Positions 56,848 through 64,000 of a stretch of DNA of 64,000 bases are shown piece after piece. Position 1 is the stretch's first letter; each line of letters begins with the position of its first letter. A program made the position numbers and the translations under genes. Under the pieces are notes generated by a model, which saw only the letters and a program-made list of their open reading frames with translations, did no database searches and was not told the origin of the DNA. The stretch lies in the NCBI RefSeq assembly GCF_019711375.1, contig NZ_CP081295.1:2076001-2140000 (forward strand), given 5' to 3'. Origin of the DNA: Qipengyuania aurantiaca (GTDB taxonomy: Bacteria; Pseudomonadota; Alphaproteobacteria; Sphingomonadales; Sphingomonadaceae).

Positions 56848-58692
56848 ATGGGTGATTCACCGGAAAATACTGACGGCCTCCCGTGGGAGACTGACGTCGA
56901 GGACGACGCGCCGAGCGCTGCCGAACTGGAGGCGGCCGGGCAGAACTCGATGTTCGGCGACGCGCCGGAGCCCCAGGTCACGCCTGCGCCTTCACCCGAG
57001 CCGGCGCCAATGCCCGCGCCCACTCCTGTGGAATCGCCGGCTGCTGCAACTCCCGCGCAGGACAGCGCCGAACCCGCGCAGCCTTACCGCGTCCTTGCAC
57101 GCAAATACCGTCCGCAAACTTTTGCCGAACTGATCGGGCAGGACGCCATGGTTCGTACGCTGGCCAACGCCATTGCGCGCGACCGGCTGGCGCATGCCTT
57201 CCTGATGACCGGCGTGCGCGGGGTGGGCAAGACCTCGACCGCGCGCCTCATCGCCAAGGCGCTGAACTGCATCGGCCCCGATGGCGAGGGCGGTCCGACG
57301 ATCAGCCCCTGCGGCGTGTGCGAGCCCTGCACGGCGATTGCCGAGGGCCGCCATATCGACGTGATCGAGATGGACGCCGCATCGCACACCGGCGTCGACG
57401 ATGTGCGCGAGATCATCGAGGCGGTGCGCTATGCCGCGGTCTCCGCGCGCTACAAGATCTACATCATCGACGAGGTCCACATGCTCTCGCGCAACGCCTT
57501 CAACGCGTTGCTCAAGACGCTGGAAGAACCGCCGGCGCATGTGAAATTCCTCTTCGCCACGACCGAGGTCGAAAAGCTTCCCGTCACCGTCCTCAGCCGC
57601 ACGCAGCGCTTCGATTTGCGCCGTATTCCGGTCGAATTGCTCGAAGCGCATTTCGCCGAAATCTGCCGCAAGGAAGGGGTGGAGGCCGAGGAAGAGGCGC
57701 TCCATATCGTCGCCAACGCCGCCGAAGGTTCGGTGCGTGACGGGCTCTCCATCCTCGACCAGGCTATCGCCCATGCCGATATGGACACGGGCGGCAAGGT
57801 CACGGCGGAGCGCGTGCGCGACATGCTGGGCCTTGCCGATCGCGGGGCGCAGCGGCGCTTGTTCGCCCATATCCTCGATGGCGATGCCAAGGCCGCGCTG
57901 GCTGCGGTCGACGATCAGTATGCGCTCGGCGTTGAACCGCTCGCACTGATGCGCAGCCTGATGGACCTCACCCACCGCATCGCGTTGACGCAGGTTTCGG
58001 GCGGCGAGGCCGAAGCGACTACCGCCGAAGAGCGCGAGCAGCTGACCGAATGGGCTAAGCGGCTCGACGTCGGGCAGGTCCACCGCCTGTGGCAATTGCT
58101 GCTCAAGGGTCACGAGGAAGTCCGCCACGCGCCCGACCCGTTAGTCTCGGCGCGGATGGCGCTGCTCCGCGTGCTGCACGCCGCGGGAATGCCCGATCCG
58201 GGCAAGCTCGCAAAGCAGTTGGAAGAACTGGCCGCGCGCGGTCCCGCTCCGGCAGCGAGTGCGGGCGAGGGCGGCGCCGGCGCCCCGACAGCCACGCTCG
58301 ACTGGGAAGAGCTGATCGAGAAGGTCTCCGCCGCTGGCAAGCTGCAGGCGGAGAGCATCATGCGCCTCCAGATCCGCCCGATCAGCGTGGAGATGGGCAA
58401 GCTCGTCTACACTCGCGATGCGAAGTATGGCGACGCGATCGAGCCGGTGCTTAAGGACGCGCTTTACGCCGTGACGGAAACCCGCTGGCAGTTGGAAACC
58501 GGCGATCCCGCGCTCGCCACGCCCTCGCTCGAAGAGCAGCGGCAGGCCAAGGCCGAGGCCGCCAAGGCTGCCATGAAAGAGCATCCGATGGTGAAAGCGG
58601 TTGAAGCCGCGTTCCCCGATGCCGAAATGATAGAAGACGGCGCCGATGTCCCCCCGATGCGGCGCGAGGTTCCCTGGAACCGCAGAGCATAA
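56848..58692 (+). CDS. dnaX: DNA polymerase III subunits gamma and tau
   Basis: A 614-residue clamp loader AAA+ protein. After a Pro/Ala-rich N-terminal extension of about 75 residues comes YRVLARKYRPQTFAELIGQD, Walker A GVRGVGKTSTAR, the zinc-binding CGVCEPC group, Walker B IIDEVHML and sensor SRTQRFDLRR, then domain III and a tau-like tail. It loads the sliding clamp with delta subunits. The extension before the AAA+ domain is longer than in E. coli. No slippery sequence for the gamma frameshift is evident. It lies 11 bases before ybaB. Confidence 0.95.
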   Translation: MGDSPENTDGLPWETDVEDDAPSAAELEAAGQNSMFGDAPEPQVTPAPSPEPAPMPAPTPVESPAAATPAQDSAEPAQPYRVLARKYRPQTFAELIGQDAMVRTLANAIARDRLAHAFLMTGVRGVGKTSTARLIAKALNCIGPDGEGGPTISPCGVCEPCTAIAEGRHIDVIEMDAASHTGVDDVREIIEAVRYAAVSARYKIYIIDEVHMLSRNAFNALLKTLEEPPAHVKFLFATTEVEKLPVTVLSRTQRFDLRRIPVELLEAHFAEICRKEGVEAEEEALHIVANAAEGSVRDGLSILDQAIAHADMDTGGKVTAERVRDMLGLADRGAQRRLFAHILDGDAKAALAAVDDQYALGVEPLALMRSLMDLTHRIALTQVSGGEAEATTAEEREQLTEWAKRLDVGQVHRLWQLLLKGHEEVRHAPDPLVSARMALLRVLHAAGMPDPGKLAKQLEELAARGPAPAASAGEGGAGAPTATLDWEELIEKVSAAGKLQAESIMRLQIRPISVEMGKLVYTRDAKYGDAIEPVLKDALYAVTETRWQLETGDPALATPSLEEQRQAKAEAAKAAMKEHPMVKAVEAAFPDAEMIEDGADVPPMRREVPWNRRA

Positions 58693-58703
58693 GGACGACC
58701 CAG

Positions 58704-59045
58704 ATGAAATCGATGGAAGAAATGATCGCCGCCGCCCAGAAGGCTGCCGAGACGATCCAGACGCAGATGAACGAAGCGCAGGCCAAGCTCGACACGATTG
58801 AGGTCGAAGGCGCTGCCGGTGGCGGCCTCGTCAAAGTCCGCGCAACGGCCCGTGGCCGCATCATCGGCGTCGAGATCGACGAAAGTCTGATGAAGCCGGA
58901 AGAAAAGCAGATGGTCGAAGACCTCGTCGCGGCCGCCTTCAACGATGCGCGCGACAAGGCCGATCGCAAGTCGGCCGAGGAAATGCAGGCGATCCAGGGC
59001 GGCATGGGCCTGCCTCCGGGCATGAACATTCCGGGTCTGGGCTAA
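58704..59045 (+). CDS. ybaB: YbaB/EbfC nucleoid-associated protein
   Basis: A 113-residue DNA-binding protein of the YbaB/EbfC family, encoded right after dnaX as usual. The pattern is MKSMEEMIAAAQKAAETIQT, then EAQAKLDTIEVEGAAGGGLV and RIIGVEIDESLMKPEEKQMV, ending in GLPPGMNIPG. It compacts DNA or guides recombination; the exact role is unknown. ATG has aagga about nine bases upstream. A terminator follows at 59110-59143. Confidence 0.94.
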   Translation: MKSMEEMIAAAQKAAETIQTQMNEAQAKLDTIEVEGAAGGGLVKVRATARGRIIGVEIDESLMKPEEKQMVEDLVAAAFNDARDKADRKSAEEMQAIQGGMGLPPGMNIPGLG

Positions 59046-59109
59046 GCCTGTCCTACAAGCCGTGACGCCTGCTATCGAAGGGGCAATGGCGGGACATGAC
59101 GACACAGGG

Positions 59110-59143
59110 AAAGGGCCGCGCGAGCAATCGCTGCGGCCCTTTT
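59110..59143 (+). terminator. Intrinsic terminator after dnaX-ybaB
   Basis: Stem aaagggccgc / gcggccctttt with a 13-base loop, followed by the T-run on the plus strand. It ends the dnaX-ybaB transcript. The remaining 190 bases before lon carry no further gene, only the 38-base element at 59157-59194 and probably the lon promoter. Confidence 0.8.
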
Positions 59144-59335
59144 CGCGTCCTGCGCGTTTTCTTCGTCAGGACTGTGCTCCATGCGCCCCATCCTTCAGCT
59201 TGGCGGGGTTGAAGCTGAACGGCTGGCGCTGTGCACAGCTAAGCGGAGGCGCGGCGTTGCGAAGCGGGTAATCGCTACCCATATTCGGTTCCAACCCGAC
59301 GGCCCCGAGGCGGGCCGCAACTGGACAGAATGCAT

Positions 59336-61726
59336 ATGACCGAGACCTTTCCCCTCCTTCCGCTGCGCGACATCGTCGTCTTCCCCGGCATGGTGGTCCC
59401 GCTCTTCGTGGGCCGCGACAAGTCGGTGGCGGCGCTGGAAGTCGCGATGGAAGGATCGAAGGACATCTTCCTCCTCTCGCAGCTCGATCCGGGGTGTGAC
59501 GATCCGGAAGGCCGCGACCTCTACGACACCGGCGTCATCGCGCAGGTGCTGCAGCTGCTGAAGCTGCCCGATGGCACGGTGCGCGTGCTGGTCGAAGGGC
59601 AGGCGCGCGCCAAGCTGCATGAACTGCGTGCCGTCGGCGACTATGTCGCTGCCGACGTGACCGAGATCGAGGAACCGACCGCGTCGGGCACAGAGATTAG
59701 CGCGATGATGCGCCAGGTGGTCGAGCAGTTCGGCGAATACGCCAAGCTCAACAAGAAGATCGGCGAGGACGCCGCCGAGCAGCTCGCCGAGGTCGACGAT
59801 GCGGGCGAGCTGGCCGACACCATTGCCGCCGCCATCCAGGCCAAGGTTTCCGACAAGCAGTCGCTGCTGGTCGAACCCGATCCGCTCAAGCGCCTCGAAA
59901 TGGTGATGTCCTTCATGGAAGGCGAGCTGTCGGTGCTGCAGGTGGAGCGCCGCATCCGTGGCCGCGTGAAGCGGCAGATGGAAAAAACGCAGCGCGAATA
60001 TTACCTCAACGAACAGCTGAAGGCGATCCAGAACGAACTCGGCGATGGCGACGAGGACGGCGGCAACGAGATTGCCGAGCTGACCGAGAAGATCGGCAAG
60101 ACCAAGCTGTCGAAGGAAGCCAGGGCCAAGGCCGAAAGCGAGCTCAAGAAGCTTAAAGGCATGCAACCGATGAGCGCCGAGGCGACCGTCATCCGCAACT
60201 ATCTCGACGTGCTGCTCGGCCTGCCGTGGGGCAAGAAGAGCAAGGTCAAGAGGGACATCGGCAAGGCGCAGGAGATCCTCGATGCGGATCACTATGCGCT
60301 GGAGAAGGTCAAGGACCGCATTATCGAATACCTCGCCGTGCAGGCGCGTACCAACAAGCTCAAAGGCCCGATCCTGTGCCTCGTCGGCCCTCCGGGTGTC
60401 GGCAAGACCTCGCTCGGCAAGTCGATTGCCAAGGCGACGGGACGTGAGTTCATTCGCCAGTCGCTGGGCGGTGTGCGTGACGAAGCCGAAATCCGCGGTC
60501 ACCGCCGCACCTACATCGGCTCGCTGCCGGGCAAGATCGTCACCAATTTGAAAAAGGCCGGCAAGAACAATCCGCTGTTCCTGCTCGACGAGATCGACAA
60601 GCTCGGACAGGACTTCCGCGGCGATCCTGCGTCGGCTTTGCTCGAAGTGCTCGACCCCGAACAGAACAGCAAGTTCCAGGATCACTACCTCGAACTCGAT
60701 CTCGACCTGTCGGACATCATGTTCGTCACCACGGCGAACAGCCTCAACCTGCCGCAGCCGCTGCTCGACCGCATGGAAATCATCCGGCTCGAAGGTTACA
60801 CCGAGGACGAGAAGGTCGAAATCGCCCAGCGCCATTTGCTGCGCAAGCAGGTCAAGGACCATGGCCTGAAGGATGGCGAGTTCGAACTGACCGAGGACGC
60901 ACTGCGCGACCTCATCCGTTATTACACGCGTGAAGCGGGCGTCCGCACTCTCGAGCGCGAACTGGCGCGGCTGGCTCGAAAGAGCTTGCGCAAGATACTC
61001 GAGGGCAAGGCGGCCAGCGTCACCATCACGCCCGAAAACCTCTCCGAGTTCGCCGGTGTCCGAAAGTTCAAGCACGGCATGGGCGAGGAAGAGGCGCAGG
61101 TGGGCGCAGTTACGGGCCTAGCCTGGACCGAGGTGGGCGGCGAACTGCTGACCATCGAAAGCGTCACCACGCCGGGCAAGGGCGAGATCAAAACTACCGG
61201 CAAGCTTGGCGAAGTGATGAACGAAAGCGTCGCCGCCGCCTTCAGCTTCGTGAAGGCGCGCGCCCCGCATTACGGCATCAAGCCCAGCATCTTCCAGCGC
61301 AAGAACATCCACATCCACCTTCCCGAAGGGGCGGTGCCGAAGGATGGCCCTTCTGCAGGTATCGGCATGGTCACCTCGATCGTCTCGACGCTGTCGGGCG
61401 TGGCGGTGCGCCCTGACGTGGCGATGACCGGCGAGGTCACGCTGCGCGGCCGGGTGCTGGCGATCGGCGGACTGAAGGAAAAGCTCCTCGCAGCGCTTCG
61501 CGGCGGCATCAAGAAGGTGCTTATCCCCGAAGAGAACGTGAAGGACCTCGCCGAAATTCCCGAGAACGTGAAGCAGGGGCTGGAGATCGTGCCGGTCGCC
61601 CATGTCGACGAGGTGCTCGAGCATGCGCTGACCAGCCTGCCGTCACCGATCGAGTGGACCGAGGCGGACGATCTGGCGAGCCAGCCGGGGCAGGCCCACG
61701 GCAGCGCTTCGCCCACCGCGCATTAA
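59336..61726 (+). CDS. lon: ATP-dependent protease La
   Basis: A 796-residue LonA protease of the cytoplasm, degrading misfolded and regulatory proteins. The N-terminal domain starts [20 protein letters not shown]; the AAA+ module has [24 protein letters not shown] and [14 protein letters not shown]; the protease domain has the Ser in DGPSAGIGM and the Lys in [14 protein letters not shown] 59336 is preferred over ATG 59330 because ggacag lies about seven bases upstream. It is followed by hairpins at 61736-61773 and 61811-61836. Heat-shock control is likely but no sigma-32 box was identified with confidence. Confidence 0.96.
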   Translation: MTETFPLLPLRDIVVFPGMVVPLFVGRDKSVAALEVAMEGSKDIFLLSQLDPGCDDPEGRDLYDTGVIAQVLQLLKLPDGTVRVLVEGQARAKLHELRAVGDYVAADVTEIEEPTASGTEISAMMRQVVEQFGEYAKLNKKIGEDAAEQLAEVDDAGELADTIAAAIQAKVSDKQSLLVEPDPLKRLEMVMSFMEGELSVLQVERRIRGRVKRQMEKTQREYYLNEQLKAIQNELGDGDEDGGNEIAELTEKIGKTKLSKEARAKAESELKKLKGMQPMSAEATVIRNYLDVLLGLPWGKKSKVKRDIGKAQEILDADHYALEKVKDRIIEYLAVQARTNKLKGPILCLVGPPGVGKTSLGKSIAKATGREFIRQSLGGVRDEAEIRGHRRTYIGSLPGKIVTNLKKAGKNNPLFLLDEIDKLGQDFRGDPASALLEVLDPEQNSKFQDHYLELDLDLSDIMFVTTANSLNLPQPLLDRMEIIRLEGYTEDEKVEIAQRHLLRKQVKDHGLKDGEFELTEDALRDLIRYYTREAGVRTLERELARLARKSLRKILEGKAASVTITPENLSEFAGVRKFKHGMGEEEAQVGAVTGLAWTEVGGELLTIESVTTPGKGEIKTTGKLGEVMNESVAAAFSFVKARAPHYGIKPSIFQRKNIHIHLPEGAVPKDGPSAGIGMVTSIVSTLSGVAVRPDVAMTGEVTLRGRVLAIGGLKEKLLAALRGGIKKVLIPEENVKDLAEIPENVKQGLEIVPVAHVDEVLEHALTSLPSPIEWTEADDLASQPGQAHGSASPTAH

Positions 61727-61735
61727 CAAATGATC

Positions 61736-61773
61736 TGTTGCGCCGCAGCGAGATGTCTCGCTGCGGCACAACA
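61736..61773. repeat. Strong 18-base hairpin after lon
   Basis: The arms tgttgcgccgcagcgaga and tctcgctgcggcacaaca pair with a single mismatch and a two-base loop. It sits ten bases past the lon stop, so it can protect the 3' end or slow transcription. No T-run follows directly. Confidence 0.65.
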
Positions 61774-61810
61774 ATAGTGCGTTTCGCCGCAAAATAGAGA
61801 TTTCAAGCCC

Positions 61811-61836
61811 AAAAACCGCCGATTTTGGCGGATTTT
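61811..61836 (+). terminator. Weak intrinsic terminator between lon and the HU gene
   Basis: aaaaccgcc / ggcggatttt forms a small stem with a gatttt loop and a short T-run, just before the promoter at 61841. Confidence 0.5.
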
Positions 61837-61840
61837 GCCT

Positions 61841-61869
61841 TTGACAGCGGGGGCAAAAGCCTCTCAATT
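61841..61869 (+). promoter_or_regulatory. Probable sigma-70 promoter of the HU gene
   Basis: A perfect -35 hexamer TTGACA at 61841, a 17-base spacer and TCAATT as -10 at 61864. The HU gene starts 70 bases downstream of the -10, leaving a leader of about 65 bases. Confidence 0.5.
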
Positions 61870-61938
61870 CGCTGCTCCCCGGGCGAAGCGATTCACCGGA
61901 CGACAATTCAAAACTCGATTGAGGGGGTTCTAAAGAGA

Positions 61939-62211
61939 ATGAACAAGAACGATCTGATTGGTGCTGTTGCAGAAGCGAGTGGCCTTTCGAAGAGCGACGC
62001 ATCGAGCGCCGTCGAAGGCGTGTTCGACGCAATCACCAAGTCGCTGTCGAAGGGCGATGAAGTTCGCCTCGTCGGCTTCGGCACCTTCTCGGTCGCCAAG
62101 CGCAAGGCCTCGACCGGCCGCAACCCGCGTACCGGCGAACCGATGAACATCCCCGCTTCGAACCAGCCGAAGTTCAAGGCCGGCAAGGGTCTCAAGGACG
62201 CCGTCAACTAA
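61939..62211 (+). CDS. hup: HU-family nucleoid protein
   Basis: A 90-residue HU protein, the small histone-like dimer that bends DNA. MNKNDLIGAVAEASGLSKSD begins the helical base, GDEVRLVGFGTFSV is the family core, and the beta-arm includes RNPRTGEPMNIPASNQP. The ATG at 61939 has aaagaga upstream. A perfect terminator follows. The order lon-hup is conserved in many proteobacteria. Confidence 0.96.
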   Translation: MNKNDLIGAVAEASGLSKSDASSAVEGVFDAITKSLSKGDEVRLVGFGTFSVAKRKASTGRNPRTGEPMNIPASNQPKFKAGKGLKDAVN

Positions 62212-62232
62212 GACGCGCCTTAAAAGCACACG

Positions 62233-62276
62233 AAAACGCCGCAGCGACCTCCCGGTTGCTGCGGCGTTTTTCTTTT
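62233..62276 (+). terminator. Intrinsic terminator of the HU gene
   Basis: Stem aaaacgccgcagcgacc / ggttgctgcggcgtttt with a three-base loop and a T-run followed by ctttt. On the minus strand the a-run makes it useful for the lipoprotein gene too, so it may be bidirectional. Confidence 0.88.
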
Positions 62277-62287
62277 CCGGTAGCGGA

Positions 62288-63130
62288 TCAGTCGAAGGCG
62301 ATCAGCGCCGTCGGAGCCTGTTCGGTGCGCGGGCTGATTTCCCACACAAGAGACTGTCCGTGCGCGCTGGCCTGGGGACCCTCGTCGGTGTTGTTGGCGA
62401 GGATGCGGCCATCGGTGACGATGGTGAAGGTCCCTTCGGGCACTGCGATCTTGCCGATGTCCTTGCCGCTCTCGCCCGACATCTGCGCCAGACCGGCCAT
62501 GCCCGCCATCATGCCCTGCATCGGATTGCCGCCACCCTGTGCGGCGAAGCCCGGTGCGTCGACGCGGAGCTGGTTGTCGTCGCGCAGCATCACGGTGACG
62601 AACATGTTCGCCATCGGCATCTTCTCGATCATGGGGAAGGCGAAGTCGTGGCTCATCCGGCCCGAGATGCGGAAGTCGACATCGAACAGGCCGTCGCCAA
62701 GATAGGTTACGTCTTCCCAACCGCGCTGGCGTTCGAGCTTTTCGGCGAGTTCCTGCGCCGCTTCGGGATTGGACGGATCGATCCCGCCCAGCATGGCCTT
62801 CATCTCCTCAGCCTTCTTCTTGCGCTCCGCCTCGCGCGCGCTCGCCCCGGCATCCCATTCGGCGCGCTGCTCGTTCACCTCGGCAAGCGTGCATTCGCGC
62901 TTCTCGAAATCGTCGTCATAGCACTCGGCCTCGAAGGTCTCTTCCTTGCCCATTTCGGACAGCTTCGAGAGCGCGAGCATCTGGATCTCGCCATCGTAGC
63001 TGTAGGAAAAACTGCCATCCTTCATGATGTGCAATTCGCTGGTAAAGGCGCCCGGCGTCAGCAGGCAACCGGACAGGGCCAGCGAGCTCGCCGCAGCGAG
63101 GCTGGCTGCGCGCAATTTCATCGGCATCAT
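62288..63130 (-). CDS. Large lipoprotein of unknown function
   Basis: A 280-residue protein with a lipoprotein signal (LRAASLAAASSLALSGC, lipobox LSGC). The mature part has strands such as SELHIMKDGSFSYSYDGEIQM, two Cys in ECYDDDFEKREC, a charged coiled helix (AREAERKKKAEEMKAML) and a Met/Gly-rich loop (GGGNPMQGMMAGMAGLAQM). I do not recognise a family. Starts at 63130 (ATG), 63127 (ATG), 63121 (ATG) and 63136 (TTG, best spaced from gggggg) are all possible. It is convergent with the HU gene and downstream of rlmB. Confidence 0.72.
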   Translation of the reverse strand: MMPMKLRAASLAAASSLALSGCLLTPGAFTSELHIMKDGSFSYSYDGEIQMLALSKLSEMGKEETFEAECYDDDFEKRECTLAEVNEQRAEWDAGASAREAERKKKAEEMKAMLGGIDPSNPEAAQELAEKLERQRGWEDVTYLGDGLFDVDFRISGRMSHDFAFPMIEKMPMANMFVTVMLRDDNQLRVDAPGFAAQGGGNPMQGMMAGMAGLAQMSGESGKDIGKIAVPEGTFTIVTDGRILANNTDEGPQASAHGQSLVWEISPRTEQAPTALIAFD

Positions 63131-63159
63131 GGTCAATTCGAATTTCCCCCCGTTAGACG

Positions 63160-63951
63160 TCAGCCGCGTGTCGCGGCGGCATAGAGCGCAATCGCTGCCG
63201 CGTTGGACACGTTAAGGCTTTCGATTTCGTTAGAAATGGGCAGCTTGGCGAGGGCATCGCAATGCGTCTCGATATTGTGCCGCATGCCTTCGCCTTCCGC
63301 GCCGAGCACGATCGCGACCGGGCCTGTGGGCAGGGCGTCGGCGAAGGTTGTGTCGGTATGGCCGGTCAGGCCGATCCGCCAGTATCCGGCCTCGGCCATC
63401 TCCTCCATCGCACGGGCGAGGTTGACCACCCGGATCCACGGCAGCGTCTCGAGCGCGCCCGAAGCGGACTTCGCGATGACACCGCCTTCGGGCGGAGCGT
63501 GGCGGTCCTGCGTCACGAGAGCCGCCGCGTTGAAGGCGACCGCCGAGCGCATGATCGCGCCGACATTGTGCGGGTCGGTTACCTGGTCGAGCACGATGAT
63601 CGGGCGCGCGGGATCGCCGTCGAGTACTTCGTCGAGGAACCGGTCCTCCAGCGCCGCGCATTCGAGGACGAGGCCCTGGTGCGGCGCGTCCTTCGCGACG
63701 AGCCTCGCGAGATCCTGCACATCGGCGTATTCCACAGGGAAATCGGGCGGCAGCTCGCCGTCGAGCGAAGCCACGCCTTCGCGCGTCGCCCACAGCTTGC
63801 GGTGCTGTCGATCGGGGTTCTTGAGCGCCGCCTCGACCGCGTGGCGGCCCCAGAGGCGCACGTGGCCCGCGCTGGCCCGGCCGCTACCGCGCCCGCCCTT
63901 CATGCGGCCGGCCCGACCCCTTAATGCGCGTTTGCGTTCGCCTTTTGCCAT
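63160..63951 (-). CDS. rlmB: 23S rRNA (guanosine-2'-O)-methyltransferase RlmB-like
   Basis: A 263-residue SPOUT (TrmH-family) methyltransferase that uses S-adenosylmethionine to methylate a ribose on rRNA. The N-terminal part (RLWGRHAVEAALKNPDRQHR) is the substrate-binding domain; the SPOUT knot has motif 1 DQVTDPHNVGAIMRSAVAF, motif 2 VLGAEGEGMR and motif 3 PISNEIESLNVSNAAAIALY. A basic N-terminal tail (KGERKRALRGRAGRMKGG) precedes it. RlmB and TrmH are hard to separate by eye, so the symbol is likely but not certain. The last 49 bases of the window contain no visible gene. Confidence 0.88.
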   Translation of the reverse strand: MAKGERKRALRGRAGRMKGGRGSGRASAGHVRLWGRHAVEAALKNPDRQHRKLWATREGVASLDGELPPDFPVEYADVQDLARLVAKDAPHQGLVLECAALEDRFLDEVLDGDPARPIIVLDQVTDPHNVGAIMRSAVAFNAAALVTQDRHAPPEGGVIAKSASGALETLPWIRVVNLARAMEEMAEAGYWRIGLTGHTDTTFADALPTGPVAIVLGAEGEGMRHNIETHCDALAKLPISNEIESLNVSNAAAIALYAAATRG

Positions 63952-64000
63952 GGTTTTCGTCCTGTATCCGAGATTGCGTGGCGCTCCTGCCAGCGAGGGC

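Noticed and set aside
59062..59271. Possible small gene between ybaB and lon
   Set aside because: It spans a clear terminator hairpin and has no ribosome binding site; the only unusual part is the 38-base repeat reported separately.

Overview
The window is a high-GC chromosomal segment of an alphaproteobacterium, most likely a sphingomonad and within it an Erythrobacteraceae-type organism. This is inferred from the gene set: a class I lysyl-tRNA synthetase, a DUF6456 protein beside an XRE regulator, yajC-secD-secF, an ETC complex I NDUFS4-like subunit, RcnB-type proteins, TonB receptors and DUF1501/DUF1800 pairs. No phage block, insertion sequence or CRISPR array is visible. Most of the window is housekeeping or envelope genes, tightly packed on both strands.

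Layout. 1-10 kb: secreted S1 protease with an overlapping lipoprotein gene, lysK, a 2OG-Fe(II) hydroxylase, cytochrome b561, an Arg/Glu-rich RcnB-type protein, a PNPOx-like flavoprotein, a LacI-like sensor domain without DNA-binding domain, a MASE1-PAS-GGDEF diguanylate cyclase and a SlyD-like FKBP. 10-21 kb: an unrecognised low-GC gene coupled to ettA, a glycosyltransferase followed by a UDP-glucuronate decarboxylase gene broken by two stops, an M28 peptidase, a second diguanylate cyclase, a DUF1800-DUF1501 pair and a MATE exporter. 21-28 kb: two tRNAs, a histidine-kinase-like protein with a decayed ATPase domain, an Lrp regulator with a probable operator, a GFA protein, and a co-directional run holin-aroQ-accB-accC-DUF3616.

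28-38.5 kb: two paralogous exported beta-propeller (BNR/sortilin-like) proteins of about 1,100 residues face each other around a TonB receptor and a PepSY membrane protein, followed by a tRNA-Pro. 38.7-48.4 kb: yajC-secD-secF, XRE/DUF6456, an SRPBCC protein, a uracil-DNA glycosylase family gene coupled to an Uup-type ABC-F gene, an exported amidohydrolase and a SIMPL protein. 48.4-51.9 kb: a PepSY protein, response regulator, histidine kinase and Tyr/Arg-rich lipoprotein form a module whose promoters share GTTCA repeats. 51.9-64 kb: chorismate mutase, polyprenyl diphosphate synthase, hrpB, NDUFS4-like subunit, SRP RNA, a DUF4188 protein, dnaX-ybaB, lon, an HU gene, a lipoprotein and rlmB.

The strongest candidates for something new are the PepSY/two-component/lipoprotein module with its shared GTTCA promoter elements, the inverted pair of giant propeller proteins around a TonB receptor, the HEPN-like orphan behind ettA, and the histidine kinase with a lost ATP-binding site. 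All functional statements come from reading the sequence and remembering families; no search was run.
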